Source: a bacterium (GTDB taxonomy: Bacteria > SZUA-79 > Acidulodesulfobacterales > Acidulodesulfobacteraceae). From it: 33,245 nucleotides of DNA. Below are positions 1 to 11,338 of this stretch, piece after piece. Both the position numbers and the translations under genes were made by a program. The stretch is from contig JAKAKF010000130.1 in assembly GCA_021813595.1 (NCBI GenBank), positions 1-33,245 on the forward strand. The letters are read 5' to 3'. Numbering within the stretch: position 1 is the first letter of the stretch; every line of letters begins with the position of its first letter. Below the pieces are notes generated by a model. That model saw only the letters and a list, made by a program, of their open reading frames with translations, made no database searches and had not been told where the DNA came from.

Positions 1-1561
1 TTCCGTCGTATCTTTCCTGATGGTGAAGAACGTCGTTTGCTATATGGCTTAAAAACTTTATTTTTTTTAGCATATTATAGCCTATTTCCGGATGTTTTTT
101 AATCTCTTCGTATTCTTCGTCCGTAAGTTTGCCCTGCTTGTTTAATATTGAATCTTTTATGCCTATCTTTCCTACGTCGTGCATTGCCGCCGCATATCTT
201 ATATTTTTAATTTCGTTATGGCTTAGCCCAAGTTCCTTAGCAACCATAACGCCGTAATCTATAAGCCGGTCGCCGTGAGTTCTCGTATATGTATCTCTTG
301 CTTCTATAGCTTCGGATATAGAGCTTATAGTTTCAAAATGTTCTTCTTCGATATAGTTAAGCGTTTGCGCGTTATAAACCGCGACTGAAATTATGCTTGA
401 AATATTTGCTATAAAATCGATAGTTTCCATTGAATATTCCGTTTTTATTTTTCCTAAAAGAAAAATAAGACCGAGAAAATCTTTGTCGGTCTTAACGGGA
501 ATAGCTATAAAAGTTTTTTTAGAAATATCTTTCAAAAAACAATCGCACGGCGAATTGTTTTCGCTTCCTGAAACGGAATCGTCTTCATAATAATTTATAG
601 TCGGATAATCGGAACTTACGGTTTTTAAACATTTACAATCGTTTAATTTCAACGTATCGTGGCCGGAAAACGAAGCATCCATATTGTAAGCGTTAAATAA
701 TTTTAATGAAATATTTTTGAAGAAATCGCAAGCGTTGCATTTTTGAAGTATTTTATTTTCCGGAGGGCATTTTACGAAAGGACAGCTGAAATCCGTAAGA
801 TTATAACAGTTTATACTGCCGCCGTAGATAGAGCATCCCGTCATATTGCAGTTAAAAAATTCATAACAGAATTTATTTGCATCTTTATTATTGTCTTTAA
901 GATATACGAGGGCAGAATCCGTTTTGGTATAATTCATAAGCCTTTTTATAGAGTAATCGATAATACTGGTAAGGTCTAAAGACGAAGAGACTAATTTTGA
1001 AATTTCCAATAAATCGGATATTTTGCGGCTTTCATCTTTTTGCCTTAAGTATAAAAGATTTGCGTTTTCGTAAAGCGTCAAGCTGTATATGAAAATACCG
1101 CCCAGCATTGCGATAAACTTGGCTATTTTTACTTCTTCTTCCGAAAATTGATATGTTTCTTTGCCGTATATATTTAAAGCGCCTAAAACTAACGATCCTG
1201 CATAAATAGGAACGCTAAGCATAGACGACATTCCCGTAAACTGTTTTTCAAGTTCATAGTATATATCCGATAAATCCGTTTTTAAATTAGAACTTACCAA
1301 AGATTCGCCGTTTTCTATAACCGAACCTATTAAACCTTCGCCGAGCAATATTTCTAAATCTTTCTTTATAAATTTTCCGTCCTTGTAGTAATTTACGCAG
1401 TTTATTTTTTCGGTATCCTCGTTGAGCATAAAAATAGTGACGATATCGCTCTTTATAAATTTAGAGGCCGTTATCGAAATTTTTTCGTATATCTCTTCTC
1501 TGGAATTTTTAGAAATAAGGTCTTTTGAAAGAAAATAAGCAATATCCGGATATTCTACCAT
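1..1561 (-). CDS. GAF / Cys-rich / HD-GYP domain signalling protein (3' end cut by window)
   Basis: The frame runs from an ATG at 1561 off the left edge with no stop, giving 520 visible residues. Residues about 15-170 read as a GAF sensor domain. A second sensor-like segment (about 185-400) contains a cysteine-rich stretch: eight Cys between residues 232 and 278, in an arrangement like the 'two-CW' motif but with Tyr in place of Trp, then paired Cys at 309/311 and 339/341. From about residue 410 an HD-GYP domain follows: EARDTYTRTHGDR, then MHDVGKIGI with the metal-binding HD at 461-462, then HHQERYDG at 513-520, where the window ends just before the expected GYP. HD-GYP proteins hydrolyse cyclic di-GMP; activity here is inferred. 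No membrane segment is visible, so a cytoplasmic sensor is likely, perhaps binding metal or sensing redox through its cysteines. It starts 36 bp beyond the accA stop, with no clear Shine-Dalgarno sequence. Confidence 0.88.
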   Translation of the reverse strand, partial: MVEYPDIAYFLSKDLISKNSREEIYEKISITASKFIKSDIVTIFMLNEDTEKINCVNYYKDGKFIKKDLEILLGEGLIGSVIENGESLVSSNLKTDLSDIYYELEKQFTGMSSMLSVPIYAGSLVLGALNIYGKETYQFSEEEVKIAKFIAMLGGIFIYSLTLYENANLLYLRQKDESRKISDLLEISKLVSSSLDLTSIIDYSIKRLMNYTKTDSALVYLKDNNKDANKFCYEFFNCNMTGCSIYGGSINCYNLTDFSCPFVKCPPENKILQKCNACDFFKNISLKLFNAYNMDASFSGHDTLKLNDCKCLKTVSSDYPTINYYEDDSVSGSENNSPCDCFLKDISKKTFIAIPVKTDKDFLGLIFLLGKIKTEYSMETIDFIANISSIISVAVYNAQTLNYIEEEHFETISSISEAIEARDTYTRTHGDRLIDYGVMVAKELGLSHNEIKNIRYAAAMHDVGKIGIKDSILNKQGKLTDEEYEEIKKHPEIGYNMLKKIKFLSHIANDVLHHQERYDG

Positions 1562-1597
1562 AAAGGAATAAAACGTTATTATTGAATATTAATGAAT

Positions 1598-2542
1598 TTA
1601 AAATTTGGAAAACTTTTCAATTCTTTGGTTTCTTAAATCTTCCCCTTTGTATTTTTTCAATTCGTTTATATTTTCCAAGACTGCTTTCTTTAAATTTTCG
1701 GCGGCAAGTTTAGGGTCCCTGTGCGCGCCGCCGAGAGGTTCCGCTATAATGCCGTCTATGGCCTTGGAGTCGTTAAGCAGGTCTTTTGCGGTTAATTTCA
1801 GAGAATTCGCCGCTTCTTCCGTTTTAGAAGTATCTTTGTATAAAATAGAAGCGCATCCTTCAGGCGATATAACCGAATAAACGGAATATTCCATCATTAA
1901 TACGCTGTTGCCTGTTCCAAAAGCAAGAGCGCCTCCGCTTCCGCCTTCTCCTATAATTACCGATATCACCGGAACGTTAACGTTTAATAATTCGTATATC
2001 GTTTCCGCTATAGCCTCGGACTGTCCTCTTTCTTCCGCACCTAAACCGGGATATGCCCCAGGAGTATCTATCAGCGTGACGATAGGAATTTTATACCTGT
2101 CGGCAAGCTTAAAAAGTCTTTGCGCTTTTCTGTAGCCTTCAGGATGCGGCATGCCGAAATTTCTGCACATTTTATCTCTAGTGTTCCGCCCTTTCTGGTG
2201 TCCGACTATAAGCACCCGCTCATCGTTCATGAAACAGAATCCGCCTATTACCGCTTTGTCGTCCATAAACCGCCTGTCGCCGTGAAGTTCTATAAAATTT
2301 TCCGCCGCCGTTTCTATATAATCCATAGCGTATGGTCTCAGCGGATGCCTTGACAACTGGGTAATCTGCCAGTTGTTTATATTTTTAAAAATATCTTTTA
2401 TAAGTTTTTCTTTTTTTGTTTCAAGGTTTTTAATCTCGTCTTCGACGTCGGCAAATCCTCCAAGATTAAAAGTCTTAAGTTCTTCTATCTTCTGTTCCAG
2501 TTCTATGATGGGTTTTTCAAAATCCAAATACTGTAATGCCAT
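1598..2542 (-). CDS. accA: acetyl-CoA carboxylase carboxyltransferase subunit alpha
   Basis: AccA with AccD transfers the carboxyl group from biotin-BCCP to acetyl-CoA, making malonyl-CoA for fatty-acid synthesis in the cytoplasm. The 314-residue product has normal family length and starts with the typical N-terminal helical segment (ALQYLDFEKPIIELEQKI). It carries the crotonase-like core, including HPLRPYAMDYIE (66-77), LIDTPGAYPGLGAEERGQ (157-174) and the oxyanion-hole glycines in GEGGSGGALAFG (198-209). The ATG has little Shine-Dalgarno support. The 95 bp gap behind dnaE carries a promoter-like sequence (2625-2652), so accA may be transcribed separately as well as from dnaE. The dnaE-accA order is also found in Escherichia coli. 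accD is not in the window. Confidence 0.97.
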   Translation of the reverse strand: MALQYLDFEKPIIELEQKIEELKTFNLGGFADVEDEIKNLETKKEKLIKDIFKNINNWQITQLSRHPLRPYAMDYIETAAENFIELHGDRRFMDDKAVIGGFCFMNDERVLIVGHQKGRNTRDKMCRNFGMPHPEGYRKAQRLFKLADRYKIPIVTLIDTPGAYPGLGAEERGQSEAIAETIYELLNVNVPVISVIIGEGGSGGALAFGTGNSVLMMEYSVYSVISPEGCASILYKDTSKTEEAANSLKLTAKDLLNDSKAIDGIIAEPLGGAHRDPKLAAENLKKAVLENINELKKYKGEDLRNQRIEKFSKF

Positions 2543-2624
2543 GATAATATTTTATATTTTTTTACTTATTATTATTATTTTATTTGTTTGTTAAATGTAA
2601 CTCTTTTATATTTTTGTTTTTTTT

Positions 2625-2652
2625 ATTATACCATCTATCAAATAATATTCAA
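2625..2652 (-). promoter_or_regulatory. candidate sigma70 promoter for accA
   Basis: On the minus strand a -35-like TTGAAT (2647-2652) is followed after 16 bp by a perfect TATAAT (2625-2630). It overlaps the last codons and stop of dnaE and lies about 80 bp before the accA start. The downstream leader is very A-rich. This is a match by eye; no transcript data support it. Confidence 0.42.
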
Positions 2653-5600
2653 GTAATTAAATAACGGATTGGATTTCAATAAAGATTTGTCCACGGCAAT
2701 ATTTTCTCCAAGGGTAATGCTGTATCCCGAAATTTTGAATATTACCTTATCGCTTCCTTTTGCTTCTGAAAAACTTTTTTTAATTTCAAAAAGCATTTTT
2801 TTAAATTCGGCGCCGTCAAGCATAACAACATTGTCTTTTATCTCTATAATACAGGCTTCTCCAGCAGGTTTTACCGGCAGTTTAACTTTTACCGCATCAA
2901 GCAGTTCTATGCTTTCGCCGACAATTTTAATGCCCAGATCTGCGTCTCCGTTAATTAAAGCAGCGTTTTGCCCTGCGTTTTCCGTTAATGCGTTATCTTC
3001 CAGTTTGTATATGCCGTTTTCCGAGGCTTCGATGTCCGATAAATTTTCGTCATCCGCCGCCTGTATTCCTTTGCCGCTTAAGGCGGAAATGTCTAGGCCC
3101 GAAAAATCTATTCTCCCCGTAATAATTACCGGCTGATTAGTAGATAACACATCTTCGTATTTTAAAAAACTTTTTGGAAAAAACACGGTTTCTATATTCG
3201 AATTATTGTCGTTTAATATAAAAGAAGCCATTTTATCGTTGCTTTTAGTCTTGCGGATTTTAAGCTGATTTATTACTCCCACGACTTTATATGAAGCATC
3301 CTGAGGAATTTTTCCTTTTGCTTCTATATATTCCCTTACTATATCGGTTACGGGTTTTATTTTAAGAAGTTTTAATTTTTCTTCATAACCGTCTAAAGGA
3401 TGCCCCGACAGATAGAAACCGAGCGACTCTTTTTCAAAAGCAAGGATGGATTTTATATCGTCTTTTTCTCCTGCAGCCGTTAAATAGGAATCGTTTTTTC
3501 CTGCATCAAAATCTATACCTTCCGATGATGAACCGAATAAATCGGCCTGTCCGGAATCTTCTTTTTCTCTTTTGCGGATAGATTCTTCCATTACCGCTTC
3601 AAGATTATCTAGCATCCATTTCCTCGATTCTCCGCCTATATCTAAAGCCCCGCTTTTAATCAAGTTTTCTATCGTCCTCTTATTGACTTTCCTGGTATCT
3701 ACCCTTGAACAAAAATCTAACAAGTCTCTAAAAGGCTTGTCTGAGCGAGCCTGCAAAATAGAATCTATGGCGGCTTTGCCGACGTTTTTTACGGCTCCCA
3801 AGCCTGTCCTTATAGCTAACTTAACCGTACCGCCGGCAAATTCTTTGTTTTTATCTTCACAATTATCCGCGCAAATTCTTTTTTCGACTATAGCAAACCT
3901 TTCGGACGATTCGTTAACCGACGGCGGTAATATTTCGCATGCGTTCATTCCCGATTTTGCTTCGTTTATTATCTTAGTCAATTTATCCGCATTTGTCATT
4001 TCGCTGGATAAAAGAGCGGCGGTAAAATGCTCTTTATAATTAGCTTTTAAATATGCAGTCATATATGCAATATATGCATAGGCGGTGGAATGTGATTTAT
4101 TGAAGCCGTATTCTCCGAATTTTACTATAAGGGAAAAAATCTTTTCGGATTTCGACTCTTCTATGCCGTTTGCTTTGCATCCGCTTATGAACTTATCTTT
4201 CATCTGATTGATAAGTTCAGTCTGCTTCTTTCCTACGCCCTTTCTTAAAACGTCGGCTTCGCCCATAGAAAATCCGGCAAGATTAGTAGCCACCCTCATT
4301 ATCTGCTCTTGATATAGCATTACGCCGTAAGTTTCATGGAGAATATCCTTAAGCGACGGATGAATATAATGTATTTTGGCTTTACCGTGCTTAGCCTTGA
4401 TAAAATCGTCCACCATGCCGCTTCCTAGCGGTCCAGGTCTATACAAAGCTACGAGAGGAATTAAATCTTCAAATGAATTTGGTATCAGCTTTTTTATCAA
4501 TTCTTTCATACCCGAACTTTCTAACTGAAACACGCCGGTGGTGTCTCCAGCCGCCAGCAGTTTAAACGTAGCCTTATCGTTTAAATCTATATCGTATATA
4601 TTAAAATCCTTATCTTCGTTAAAGCCGCCGCTTTCCCCTTCTTCTTCATGTTCCCTTTGCAGTCTTTGAAGGAATTTAGTTTCGTTAATAAGCTTTATAG
4701 CCTCATTCATTACCGTAAGCGTTTTTAATCCCAGAAAGTCGAACTTTATAAATCCAAGTTTTTCTAAATCTGTTCCGGTATACTGAGTAGTAATAACGTC
4801 CGTTTCTTTTGTGCCTTTATATAAAGGCATATAACTGTTTATAGGTTCGTTAGATATTACTACGCCGGCGGCATGCGTGCTTGCATGCCTGGCAAGACCT
4901 TCCAATCTTTTTGCTATTTCTATTAATTTCTTTACCTTAGGGTTCGTTTCAATTAAATTGCGGAGCTTAGGCTCTTCTTTTATTGCATTTTCTAAAGTAA
5001 TGCCAAGAGTATTCGGAACTAATTTTGCGATCTTATCGACTTCTGCATACGGCATATTCAAAGCCCTGCCGGTATCCCTGATAACGGCTTTTGCAAGCAT
5101 GGTACCGAAAGTTATTATCTGCGACACCTTTTCTTCGCCGTATTTATGCGCAACATATTTAATAACTTCGTCTCTTCCGTTTATGCAGAAATCGGAGTCT
5201 ATATCGGGCATGCTTATTCTTTCGGGATTAAGAAATCTTTCAAACATCAAATCGTATTTTATGGGGTCTATTTCCGTAATTTTAAGACAGTAGGCGGCTA
5301 AGCTTCCGGCGGCGGAACCTCTGCCCGGACCGACGGGTATATCATGTTCTTTCGCATATTTTATAAAATCGGAAACTATCAAAAAATATCCCGCAAAATT
5401 AGATTTTTTAATAACTTCTATTTCCATGTCTAATCTTGATTCGTATTCTTCCTTTCTTTTTAAATAGGATTCTGCAGCGGCTTTAGAAGGGTTTTTTATA
5501 AAAATTCCCTCGAAACCTTCCCTTGTTTTTTTCTCGAAATAATCGGCGGCATCGAAATCGTCTCCAATAGCTGTTTCTGTTATATTAACAGGCTGACGTT

Positions 5601-6528
5601 CATTCGCTTCGACGGTTGCGCCTAAGGATGATTTTGCGTTTTTTAGTTTTTCGGCTTCGTTTCCGGGTTTGAATTGGGGAAAATAGTGTCCGCCTTTTAA
5701 TTTAAAAGAAAAATTGCATTTATCGGCAACCAAAAGCGTATTAGATATAGCTTCGGAAGGGTAACGGCCAAAAATTTCTTTCATCTCGTCCTGCGACCTA
5801 AAATATAGGTCTTTAGTCGAAAATTTTAATCTGTCTTTGTCCTCGACGGTCTTTCCGGTCTGTATGCAAAGAAGTACGTCGTGAGCTTCATAGTCCTCTT
5901 TGAGAAGATAATGGCAGTCGTTGGTGGCCGTTAAAGGTACTCCATATTTTTTGGAAAGCTCTATTAGTCCGTCGTTGGCGGTAAGCTGTTCTTCCATACC
6001 TTGAACCTGCATTTCCAAATAAAAATCGTCTTTAAAAATATCTAAATAAAACTTAAGGCTTTCTTCCGCAGAATCGAATCGTCCTTTTACTATTTCGTAA
6101 GGTATTTCGCCTTTAATGCAGGCGGACATGGCTACTAATCCTTCGCTATGGTCTTTTAAGGTATTTTTGTCTATTCTCGGTTTGTAATAAAATCCGTCTA
6201 TGTAAGACATAGAAACTAATTTCGAAAGATTTTGATAACCTGTATCGTTTTTTGCAAGAAGAATAAGGTGATTATAAAATTTTTCGTTTGAGTTTTTCAG
6301 TTTCATATCGGATTTTGAAATATACATTTCGCATCCGATTATAGGTTTGACTCCTTTTTTAACCGCTTTTTCGTAAAATTCTATCGCTCCGAACATATTT
6401 CCGTGGTCGGTTACCGCAACGGCAGGCATATTAAATTCTATAGCTTTATTTACTATATCGTCTATTTTAATTGCGCCGTCTAAAAGACTGTAATGCGAAT
6501 GAAGATGCAAATGAACAAAATCGCTCAT
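2638..6528 (-). CDS. dnaE: DNA polymerase III subunit alpha
   Basis: Replicative polymerase catalytic subunit. The N-terminal PHP domain opens with [15 protein letters not shown], retaining the metal-binding histidines that are degenerate in E. coli. The polymerase core has [18 protein letters not shown] and the catalytic acidic pair in MPDIDSDF (D442 and D444); a third catalytic Asp is likely in [12 protein letters not shown] clamp-binding motif QADLFG begins at residue 994, followed by an OB-fold region ([17 protein letters not shown]). At 1296 residues it is longer than E. coli DnaE (1160), mainly through hydrophilic insertions near residues 290-325, 616-638 and 879-898 and an extended C-terminal region. 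No proofreading exonuclease is inserted in the PHP domain, so it is DnaE, not PolC. The ATG has GGAG about 10 bp upstream and lies 19 bp after the guaA stop. Confidence 0.97.
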   Translation of the reverse strand: MSDFVHLHLHSHYSLLDGAIKIDDIVNKAIEFNMPAVAVTDHGNMFGAIEFYEKAVKKGVKPIIGCEMYISKSDMKLKNSNEKFYNHLILLAKNDTGYQNLSKLVSMSYIDGFYYKPRIDKNTLKDHSEGLVAMSACIKGEIPYEIVKGRFDSAEESLKFYLDIFKDDFYLEMQVQGMEEQLTANDGLIELSKKYGVPLTATNDCHYLLKEDYEAHDVLLCIQTGKTVEDKDRLKFSTKDLYFRSQDEMKEIFGRYPSEAISNTLLVADKCNFSFKLKGGHYFPQFKPGNEAEKLKNAKSSLGATVEANERQPVNITETAIGDDFDAADYFEKKTREGFEGIFIKNPSKAAAESYLKRKEEYESRLDMEIEVIKKSNFAGYFLIVSDFIKYAKEHDIPVGPGRGSAAGSLAAYCLKITEIDPIKYDLMFERFLNPERISMPDIDSDFCINGRDEVIKYVAHKYGEEKVSQIITFGTMLAKAVIRDTGRALNMPYAEVDKIAKLVPNTLGITLENAIKEEPKLRNLIETNPKVKKLIEIAKRLEGLARHASTHAAGVVISNEPINSYMPLYKGTKETDVITTQYTGTDLEKLGFIKFDFLGLKTLTVMNEAIKLINETKFLQRLQREHEEEGESGGFNEDKDFNIYDIDLNDKATFKLLAAGDTTGVFQLESSGMKELIKKLIPNSFEDLIPLVALYRPGPLGSGMVDDFIKAKHGKAKIHYIHPSLKDILHETYGVMLYQEQIMRVATNLAGFSMGEADVLRKGVGKKQTELINQMKDKFISGCKANGIEESKSEKIFSLIVKFGEYGFNKSHSTAYAYIAYMTAYLKANYKEHFTAALLSSEMTNADKLTKIINEAKSGMNACEILPPSVNESSERFAIVEKRICADNCEDKNKEFAGGTVKLAIRTGLGAVKNVGKAAIDSILQARSDKPFRDLLDFCSRVDTRKVNKRTIENLIKSGALDIGGESRKWMLDNLEAVMEESIRKREKEDSGQADLFGSSSEGIDFDAGKNDSYLTAAGEKDDIKSILAFEKESLGFYLSGHPLDGYEEKLKLLKIKPVTDIVREYIEAKGKIPQDASYKVVGVINQLKIRKTKSNDKMASFILNDNNSNIETVFFPKSFLKYEDVLSTNQPVIITGRIDFSGLDISALSGKGIQAADDENLSDIEASENGIYKLEDNALTENAGQNAALINGDADLGIKIVGESIELLDAVKVKLPVKPAGEACIIEIKDNVVMLDGAEFKKMLFEIKKSFSEAKGSDKVIFKISGYSITLGENIAVDKSLLKSNPLFNYLNII

Positions 6529-6547
6529 TATAAATTTACTCCGTTTT

Positions 6548-8089
6548 TTATTCCCATTCTATAGTCGAAGGCGGTTTTGAAGTAATATCGTAAACCACCC
6601 TGTTAACCCCTTTAATTTCCGAAATTATCCTTGAAGAACATGTTCTTAATATATCGTAATCTAATTTTGCAAAATCGGCGGTCATTCCGTCCACGGAAGT
6701 CACGGCGCGAAGAGCCACTACCGATTCATAACTCCTTTTATCGCCCATTACGCCTACAGTTTTTACCGGCACTAGCACCGGAAAAGACTGCCATATTTTA
6801 TCGTATAATCCCGCCGCTTTTATTTCCTGAGTAACTATAGCATCGGCTTTCCTTAAAATATCGAGATTTTTTTTATCCACCGCCCCTATTATTCTTATTG
6901 CTAATCCTGGACCGGGAAACGGCTGCCTGTTTATTATTTCTTCCGGAATTCCTAATTTTTTTCCTATAACGCGGACCTCGTCTTTAAATAATTCCCTTAA
7001 GGGTTCTATTAATTTTAGATTTAATTTTTTTGGAAGACCTCCGACGTTGTGATGGCTTTTTATTACGCTTGAGGCGCCGAAAACTTTAACGGATTCTATT
7101 ACGTCCGGATAAAGCGTTCCCTGCACCAAAAAATTCACGCCTTTAATCTTTTTAGCTTCTTTTTCGAATATTTTTATAAAAAGCCTGCCGATAATTTTAC
7201 GTTTTCTTTCAGGATCGGTCACCCCTTTAAGTTCCTTTAAGAATAAAGCAGAAGCGTTGACTGATTTTACGTTAAGGCTAAGATTTTCCTTATAATACTT
7301 CATAACAGATTTCGCTTCCGATTCTCTTAAAAGTCCGTTGTCGACAAATATGCATTTAAGGTTGCCGCCTATAGCCCTGTTGGTAATAACCGCCGCTACC
7401 GTAGAATCGACTCCTCCCGAAAGAGCACATATAGCTTTTGCCCCGCCGGTTTTTTTCCTGATTTCTCCTACTTTGTCGGATATAAAATCTTCCAGTTCCC
7501 AGTCGCCTTTAACGCCTGATATTTTAAACAAAAAATTATTTAATATATCAGTCCCGCATTCGGTGTGGACCACTTCGGGATGAAACTGCAGTCCGTAAAA
7601 TTTTTTTTCCGGATATTCAAATGCCGCGGTATCGCAGGTTTCCGTCTGCGCCGTTATTTTAAAACCTGTCGGAATTTTCACTATGACGTCGCCGTGGCTC
7701 ATCCATACCAAACTGGATTTGCCGCACCCTTTTAAAAGGCTGCTCTTACGAAGTATTTCAAGTTTAGAATGGCCGTATTCCCTGTTTTTAGCCGGTTTGA
7801 CCTCTCCGCCTAGTAGATGCGCCATAATCTGCATGCCGTAACATATGCCTAAGAAAGGAACGTTTAATTTAAATAAATCCTTAGAAATTACGGGAGCATT
7901 TTTATCGTAAACCGAAGACGGCCCACCGGAAAGTATAATTGCATTTGCATTGTATTGTTTAATTTTGCTTAACGGAGAATTATAGGGATATATCTCGCAA
8001 TAAACCTTGCTTTCCCTGATTTTCCTTGCAATAAGCTGGGTATATTGCGAACCGAAATCTATAATAAGTATTTTAGAATTTATTCCCAT
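6548..8089 (-). CDS. guaA: GMP synthase (glutamine-hydrolysing)
   Basis: Converts XMP to GMP using ATP and glutamine, the last step of guanine nucleotide synthesis. The 513-residue protein has the N-terminal class I amidotransferase (nucleophile C83 in GICYGMQ, with H170 and E172 in QFHPEV completing the triad), the ATP-pyrophosphatase P-loop SGGVDS (224-229), and the C-terminal dimerisation domain ending in the family hallmark PPSTIEWE. Length and order of domains are normal. The ATG lies only 3 bp after the guaB stop, so guaB and guaA are almost certainly co-transcribed and translationally coupled; dnaE follows closely. Confidence 0.98.
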   Translation of the reverse strand: MGINSKILIIDFGSQYTQLIARKIRESKVYCEIYPYNSPLSKIKQYNANAIILSGGPSSVYDKNAPVISKDLFKLNVPFLGICYGMQIMAHLLGGEVKPAKNREYGHSKLEILRKSSLLKGCGKSSLVWMSHGDVIVKIPTGFKITAQTETCDTAAFEYPEKKFYGLQFHPEVVHTECGTDILNNFLFKISGVKGDWELEDFISDKVGEIRKKTGGAKAICALSGGVDSTVAAVITNRAIGGNLKCIFVDNGLLRESEAKSVMKYYKENLSLNVKSVNASALFLKELKGVTDPERKRKIIGRLFIKIFEKEAKKIKGVNFLVQGTLYPDVIESVKVFGASSVIKSHHNVGGLPKKLNLKLIEPLRELFKDEVRVIGKKLGIPEEIINRQPFPGPGLAIRIIGAVDKKNLDILRKADAIVTQEIKAAGLYDKIWQSFPVLVPVKTVGVMGDKRSYESVVALRAVTSVDGMTADFAKLDYDILRTCSSRIISEIKGVNRVVYDITSKPPSTIEWE

Positions 8090-8092
8090 CGA

Positions 8093-9565
<1,473 letters not shown>

Positions 9566-9572
9566 TTATTGT

Positions 9573-10517
9573 TTAACTTATAAGTCCTTCCAACAGTCCG
9601 CATTCCGAAACGGTAAAACCGGAAACCTCAAAAAAATCTATGCTCTTTAACATTATAGCCGCTCCGGCGAGAACAAGGTCTTCCCTTCCTGTTTCTACGC
9701 CGTCAATTTTCAACCTGTCGGATATTTTTGCGGAAGCAAATTTTCTGTAAATTCCGGCGGTTTTTTCCCTGCTCACGAAATATCCGTGTACTTTAAGCCT
9801 TTGGTAGCTCTTCATATTTAAATCTACCATCGCAAGAGTAGTCGCTGTTCCGGCAGTCCCGAAAAGAGTCATAGGCTTGAAAACAAAACCGCTTTCAATT
9901 ATTTCGGCTTTTAGCGGGTTTAATTTTTGTTCTATGCGGCTTTCCAATTCCTTTAAATTTTCTTCGGACACCGGGTCGGTTTTAACAACTTCTTCCGTAA
10001 GATGTACTACGCCCATATTCAGGCTGTATTTCCATAAAGGCGCTCCGTTTTTAACGCAGACGTATTCCGTAGAACCGCCTCCTATGTCTATTGAATAAAA
10101 TTCGTTAATACCGTTAAAACATTTAGAAATTCCTTTTAAAGTTATTAAAGCCTCTTTTTCTCCGCTTATAATTTCAAGATTGAAACCGAATTCCCTAAAA
10201 ATTATATTTTTTACTTCTTCAGCGTTAGGAGCGTCCCTCAACACGCTTGTGCCGGTTATAACTACATTCTCCGGCTTTATGCCGAAATTTCTAATTTCTT
10301 CTATATAAACTTTCAAAGCTTTTTTGAGCCTGTTTATTGAATTTTGGGTTATTACTCCTTCTTTTTTGAAATTTTCGCCCAGCCTGATAATTTTCATATC
10401 CACGTAATCGGGACTTAAAAAATTATTTTCTTGACCGGTTATAAGGCACCTTATAGTATTTGTCCCGATATCTATAGATGCTTTGAATTTAGTATCTGAG
10501 GCCGAGTTTGAAACCAA
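9573..10517 (-). CDS. ppx: Ppx/GppA family phosphatase
   Basis: Member of the ASKHA-fold exopolyphosphatase / pppGpp phosphatase family. The two phosphate-binding motifs are clear: SIDIGTNTIRCLI near residues 14-26 and YSIDIGGGSTEYV at 140-152, with a third glycine-rich motif LFGTAGTATTLAM. At 314 residues it is the short form without the C-terminal HD-like domain of E. coli Ppx, so polyphosphate versus pppGpp specificity cannot be decided. The start is a TTG supported by a strong AGGGGAG six bases upstream; that Shine-Dalgarno lies inside the final codons of the carbonic-anhydrase-like gene, one base beyond whose stop this gene begins, implying translational coupling. Confidence 0.93.
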   Translation of the reverse strand: MVSNSASDTKFKASIDIGTNTIRCLITGQENNFLSPDYVDMKIIRLGENFKKEGVITQNSINRLKKALKVYIEEIRNFGIKPENVVITGTSVLRDAPNAEEVKNIIFREFGFNLEIISGEKEALITLKGISKCFNGINEFYSIDIGGGSTEYVCVKNGAPLWKYSLNMGVVHLTEEVVKTDPVSEENLKELESRIEQKLNPLKAEIIESGFVFKPMTLFGTAGTATTLAMVDLNMKSYQRLKVHGYFVSREKTAGIYRKFASAKISDRLKIDGVETGREDLVLAGAAIMLKSIDFFEVSGFTVSECGLLEGLIS

Positions 10518-10518
10518 T

Positions 10519-11031
10519 CTATTCTCCCCTGTAATTTTTAACGTATTTAACGTAATTATTCGCAGATTCCCTTATTGAGTCTATCTCTTTTTCGCTCAGA
10601 TTTTTTTTGATTACGCCGGGCAGTCCGGCTACCAAAGAACCTTCGGGTATAACCGCATTTTCTTTAATTAAAGCCCCTGCGGCAATTATGCAGTTTTTGC
10701 CGATTTTAGCTCCGGTTAAAACTATGGCGCCTATTCCTATAAGACAGTTATCGCCTATCTCGCACCCGTGAAGATTGACGTTATGCCCTATGGTAACGCC
10801 CCTGCCAATTATCAAAGGACCGGTATCGTGCTGTACGTGAAGAACGCTGTTGTCCTGAACGTTTGTATTTTCGCCTATTTTAATGTAGTGCACGTCGCCC
10901 CTGATAACCGAACCGTACCAGACGCTGCAACCCTTTCCTATTTCGACGTCCCCTACGATTACGACGTTTTGCGACATATACGCCGTTTCGTCTATCTTAG
11001 GATATTTACCGAGATAAGATTCTATTATCAT
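10519..11031 (-). CDS. gamma-carbonic anhydrase family protein (left-handed beta-helix)
   Basis: A 170-residue hexapeptide-repeat protein of the YrdA/CaiE/gamma-carbonic-anhydrase family. Hexapeptide turns run from about residue 22 to 135 (IGKGCSVWYGSVIRGD, IGENTNVQDNSVLHVQHD, IGHNVNLHGCEIGDNCLIG). Probable zinc ligands are a His within 65-68, H83 and H88 in GHNVNLHG. Several family members bind zinc but lack proven carbonic anhydrase activity, so substrate is uncertain. The ATG has a strong GGAGGA four bases upstream. It is the first gene of a probable operon that continues through ppx, guaB, guaA and dnaE, behind a 307 bp spacer. Confidence 0.93.
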   Translation of the reverse strand: MIIESYLGKYPKIDETAYMSQNVVIVGDVEIGKGCSVWYGSVIRGDVHYIKIGENTNVQDNSVLHVQHDTGPLIIGRGVTIGHNVNLHGCEIGDNCLIGIGAIVLTGAKIGKNCIIAAGALIKENAVIPEGSLVAGLPGVIKKNLSEKEIDSIRESANNYVKYVKNYRGE

Positions 11032-11079
11032 AAATCCTCCAGTCCGTTCATATTTAATTTTTACCTTAATCCTGCATTA

Positions 11080-11170
11080 GAAAAAGGTGTCAGATTAATT
11101 TTACGCAAAATTTTTCTATCTTTTAGTTATTTCTATTCTTATGCGTAAAATAAAATCCGACACCTTTTTC
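11080..11170 (-). repeat. 91 bp long inverted repeat (element A, REP-like)
   Basis: The left arm (about 11080-11107) and right arm (about 11142-11170) are reverse complements over roughly 27 bp with one mismatch cluster and one single-base indel; shared core GAAAAAGGTGTC-GATT-ATTTTACGCA. The AT-rich centre is about 34 bp. On the minus strand the element is preceded by GTGA (11171-11174). A homologous copy lies at 17043-17131. Size, palindromy and foot resemble REP elements. It sits in a probable 5' leader or operon boundary. Confidence 0.85.
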
Positions 11171-11272
11171 TCACATTTTTCTACTCATTATAACACAATC
11201 AATAAGTTTTTTGTTGTTTTATTGCAGGATTAAGGTTTTAGATTTATTTTTTGTTTGATTGTTTAATTGTAT

Positions 11273-11300
11273 ATTATACAACAATTTTGCAGAAAAGTCG
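11273..11300 (-). promoter_or_regulatory. weak candidate promoter for the carbonic anhydrase-ppx-guaBA operon
   Basis: A perfect TATAAT on the minus strand (11273-11278) has a poor -35 (CGACTT, 11295-11300) at 16 bp. A second TATAAT at 11187-11192 lacks a recognisable -35. Either would transcribe through inverted-repeat element A before reaching the first gene at 11031. Called only because the spacer must contain a promoter if the upstream cluster terminates. Confidence 0.25.
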
Positions 11301-11324
11301 GGATTTTTTTGCATGTTTTCCTGT

Positions 11325-11337
11325 CTGTCCAAGTCAC
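11325..11337 (-). repeat. decayed fragment of the GTGACGGGGACAG repeat
   Basis: Minus-strand sequence GTGACTTGGACAG matches 11 of 13 bases of the foot and first arm of the tandem repeat units at 29894-30085, and abuts the dxr stop codon. The second arm is absent. A chance match is possible at this length, but the same kind of site (directly beside a gene end) holds the other copies. Confidence 0.35.
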
Positions 11338-11338
11338 A

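Larger units (their letters stand above)
11032..11338. other. 307 bp intergenic region between dxr and the carbonic-anhydrase operon
   Basis: This AT-rich spacer has no credible gene. From left to right it holds the Shine-Dalgarno of the carbonic-anhydrase-like gene, a 91 bp inverted repeat (11080-11170) with a GTGA foot, two TATAAT matches on the minus strand (11187-11192 and 11273-11278), and a 13 bp decayed fragment of the other repeat family touching the dxr stop (11325-11337). It is probably the terminator/promoter boundary between the rpsB-dxr cluster and the next operon; no classical GC-rich stem plus U-tract was found. Confidence 0.7.

Noticed and set aside
11080..11170. Element A as a classical intrinsic terminator
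   Set aside because: The hairpin is AT-rich with a long loop, and the T-run lies within the stem instead of following it. A role in 3' ends remains possible but is not shown.
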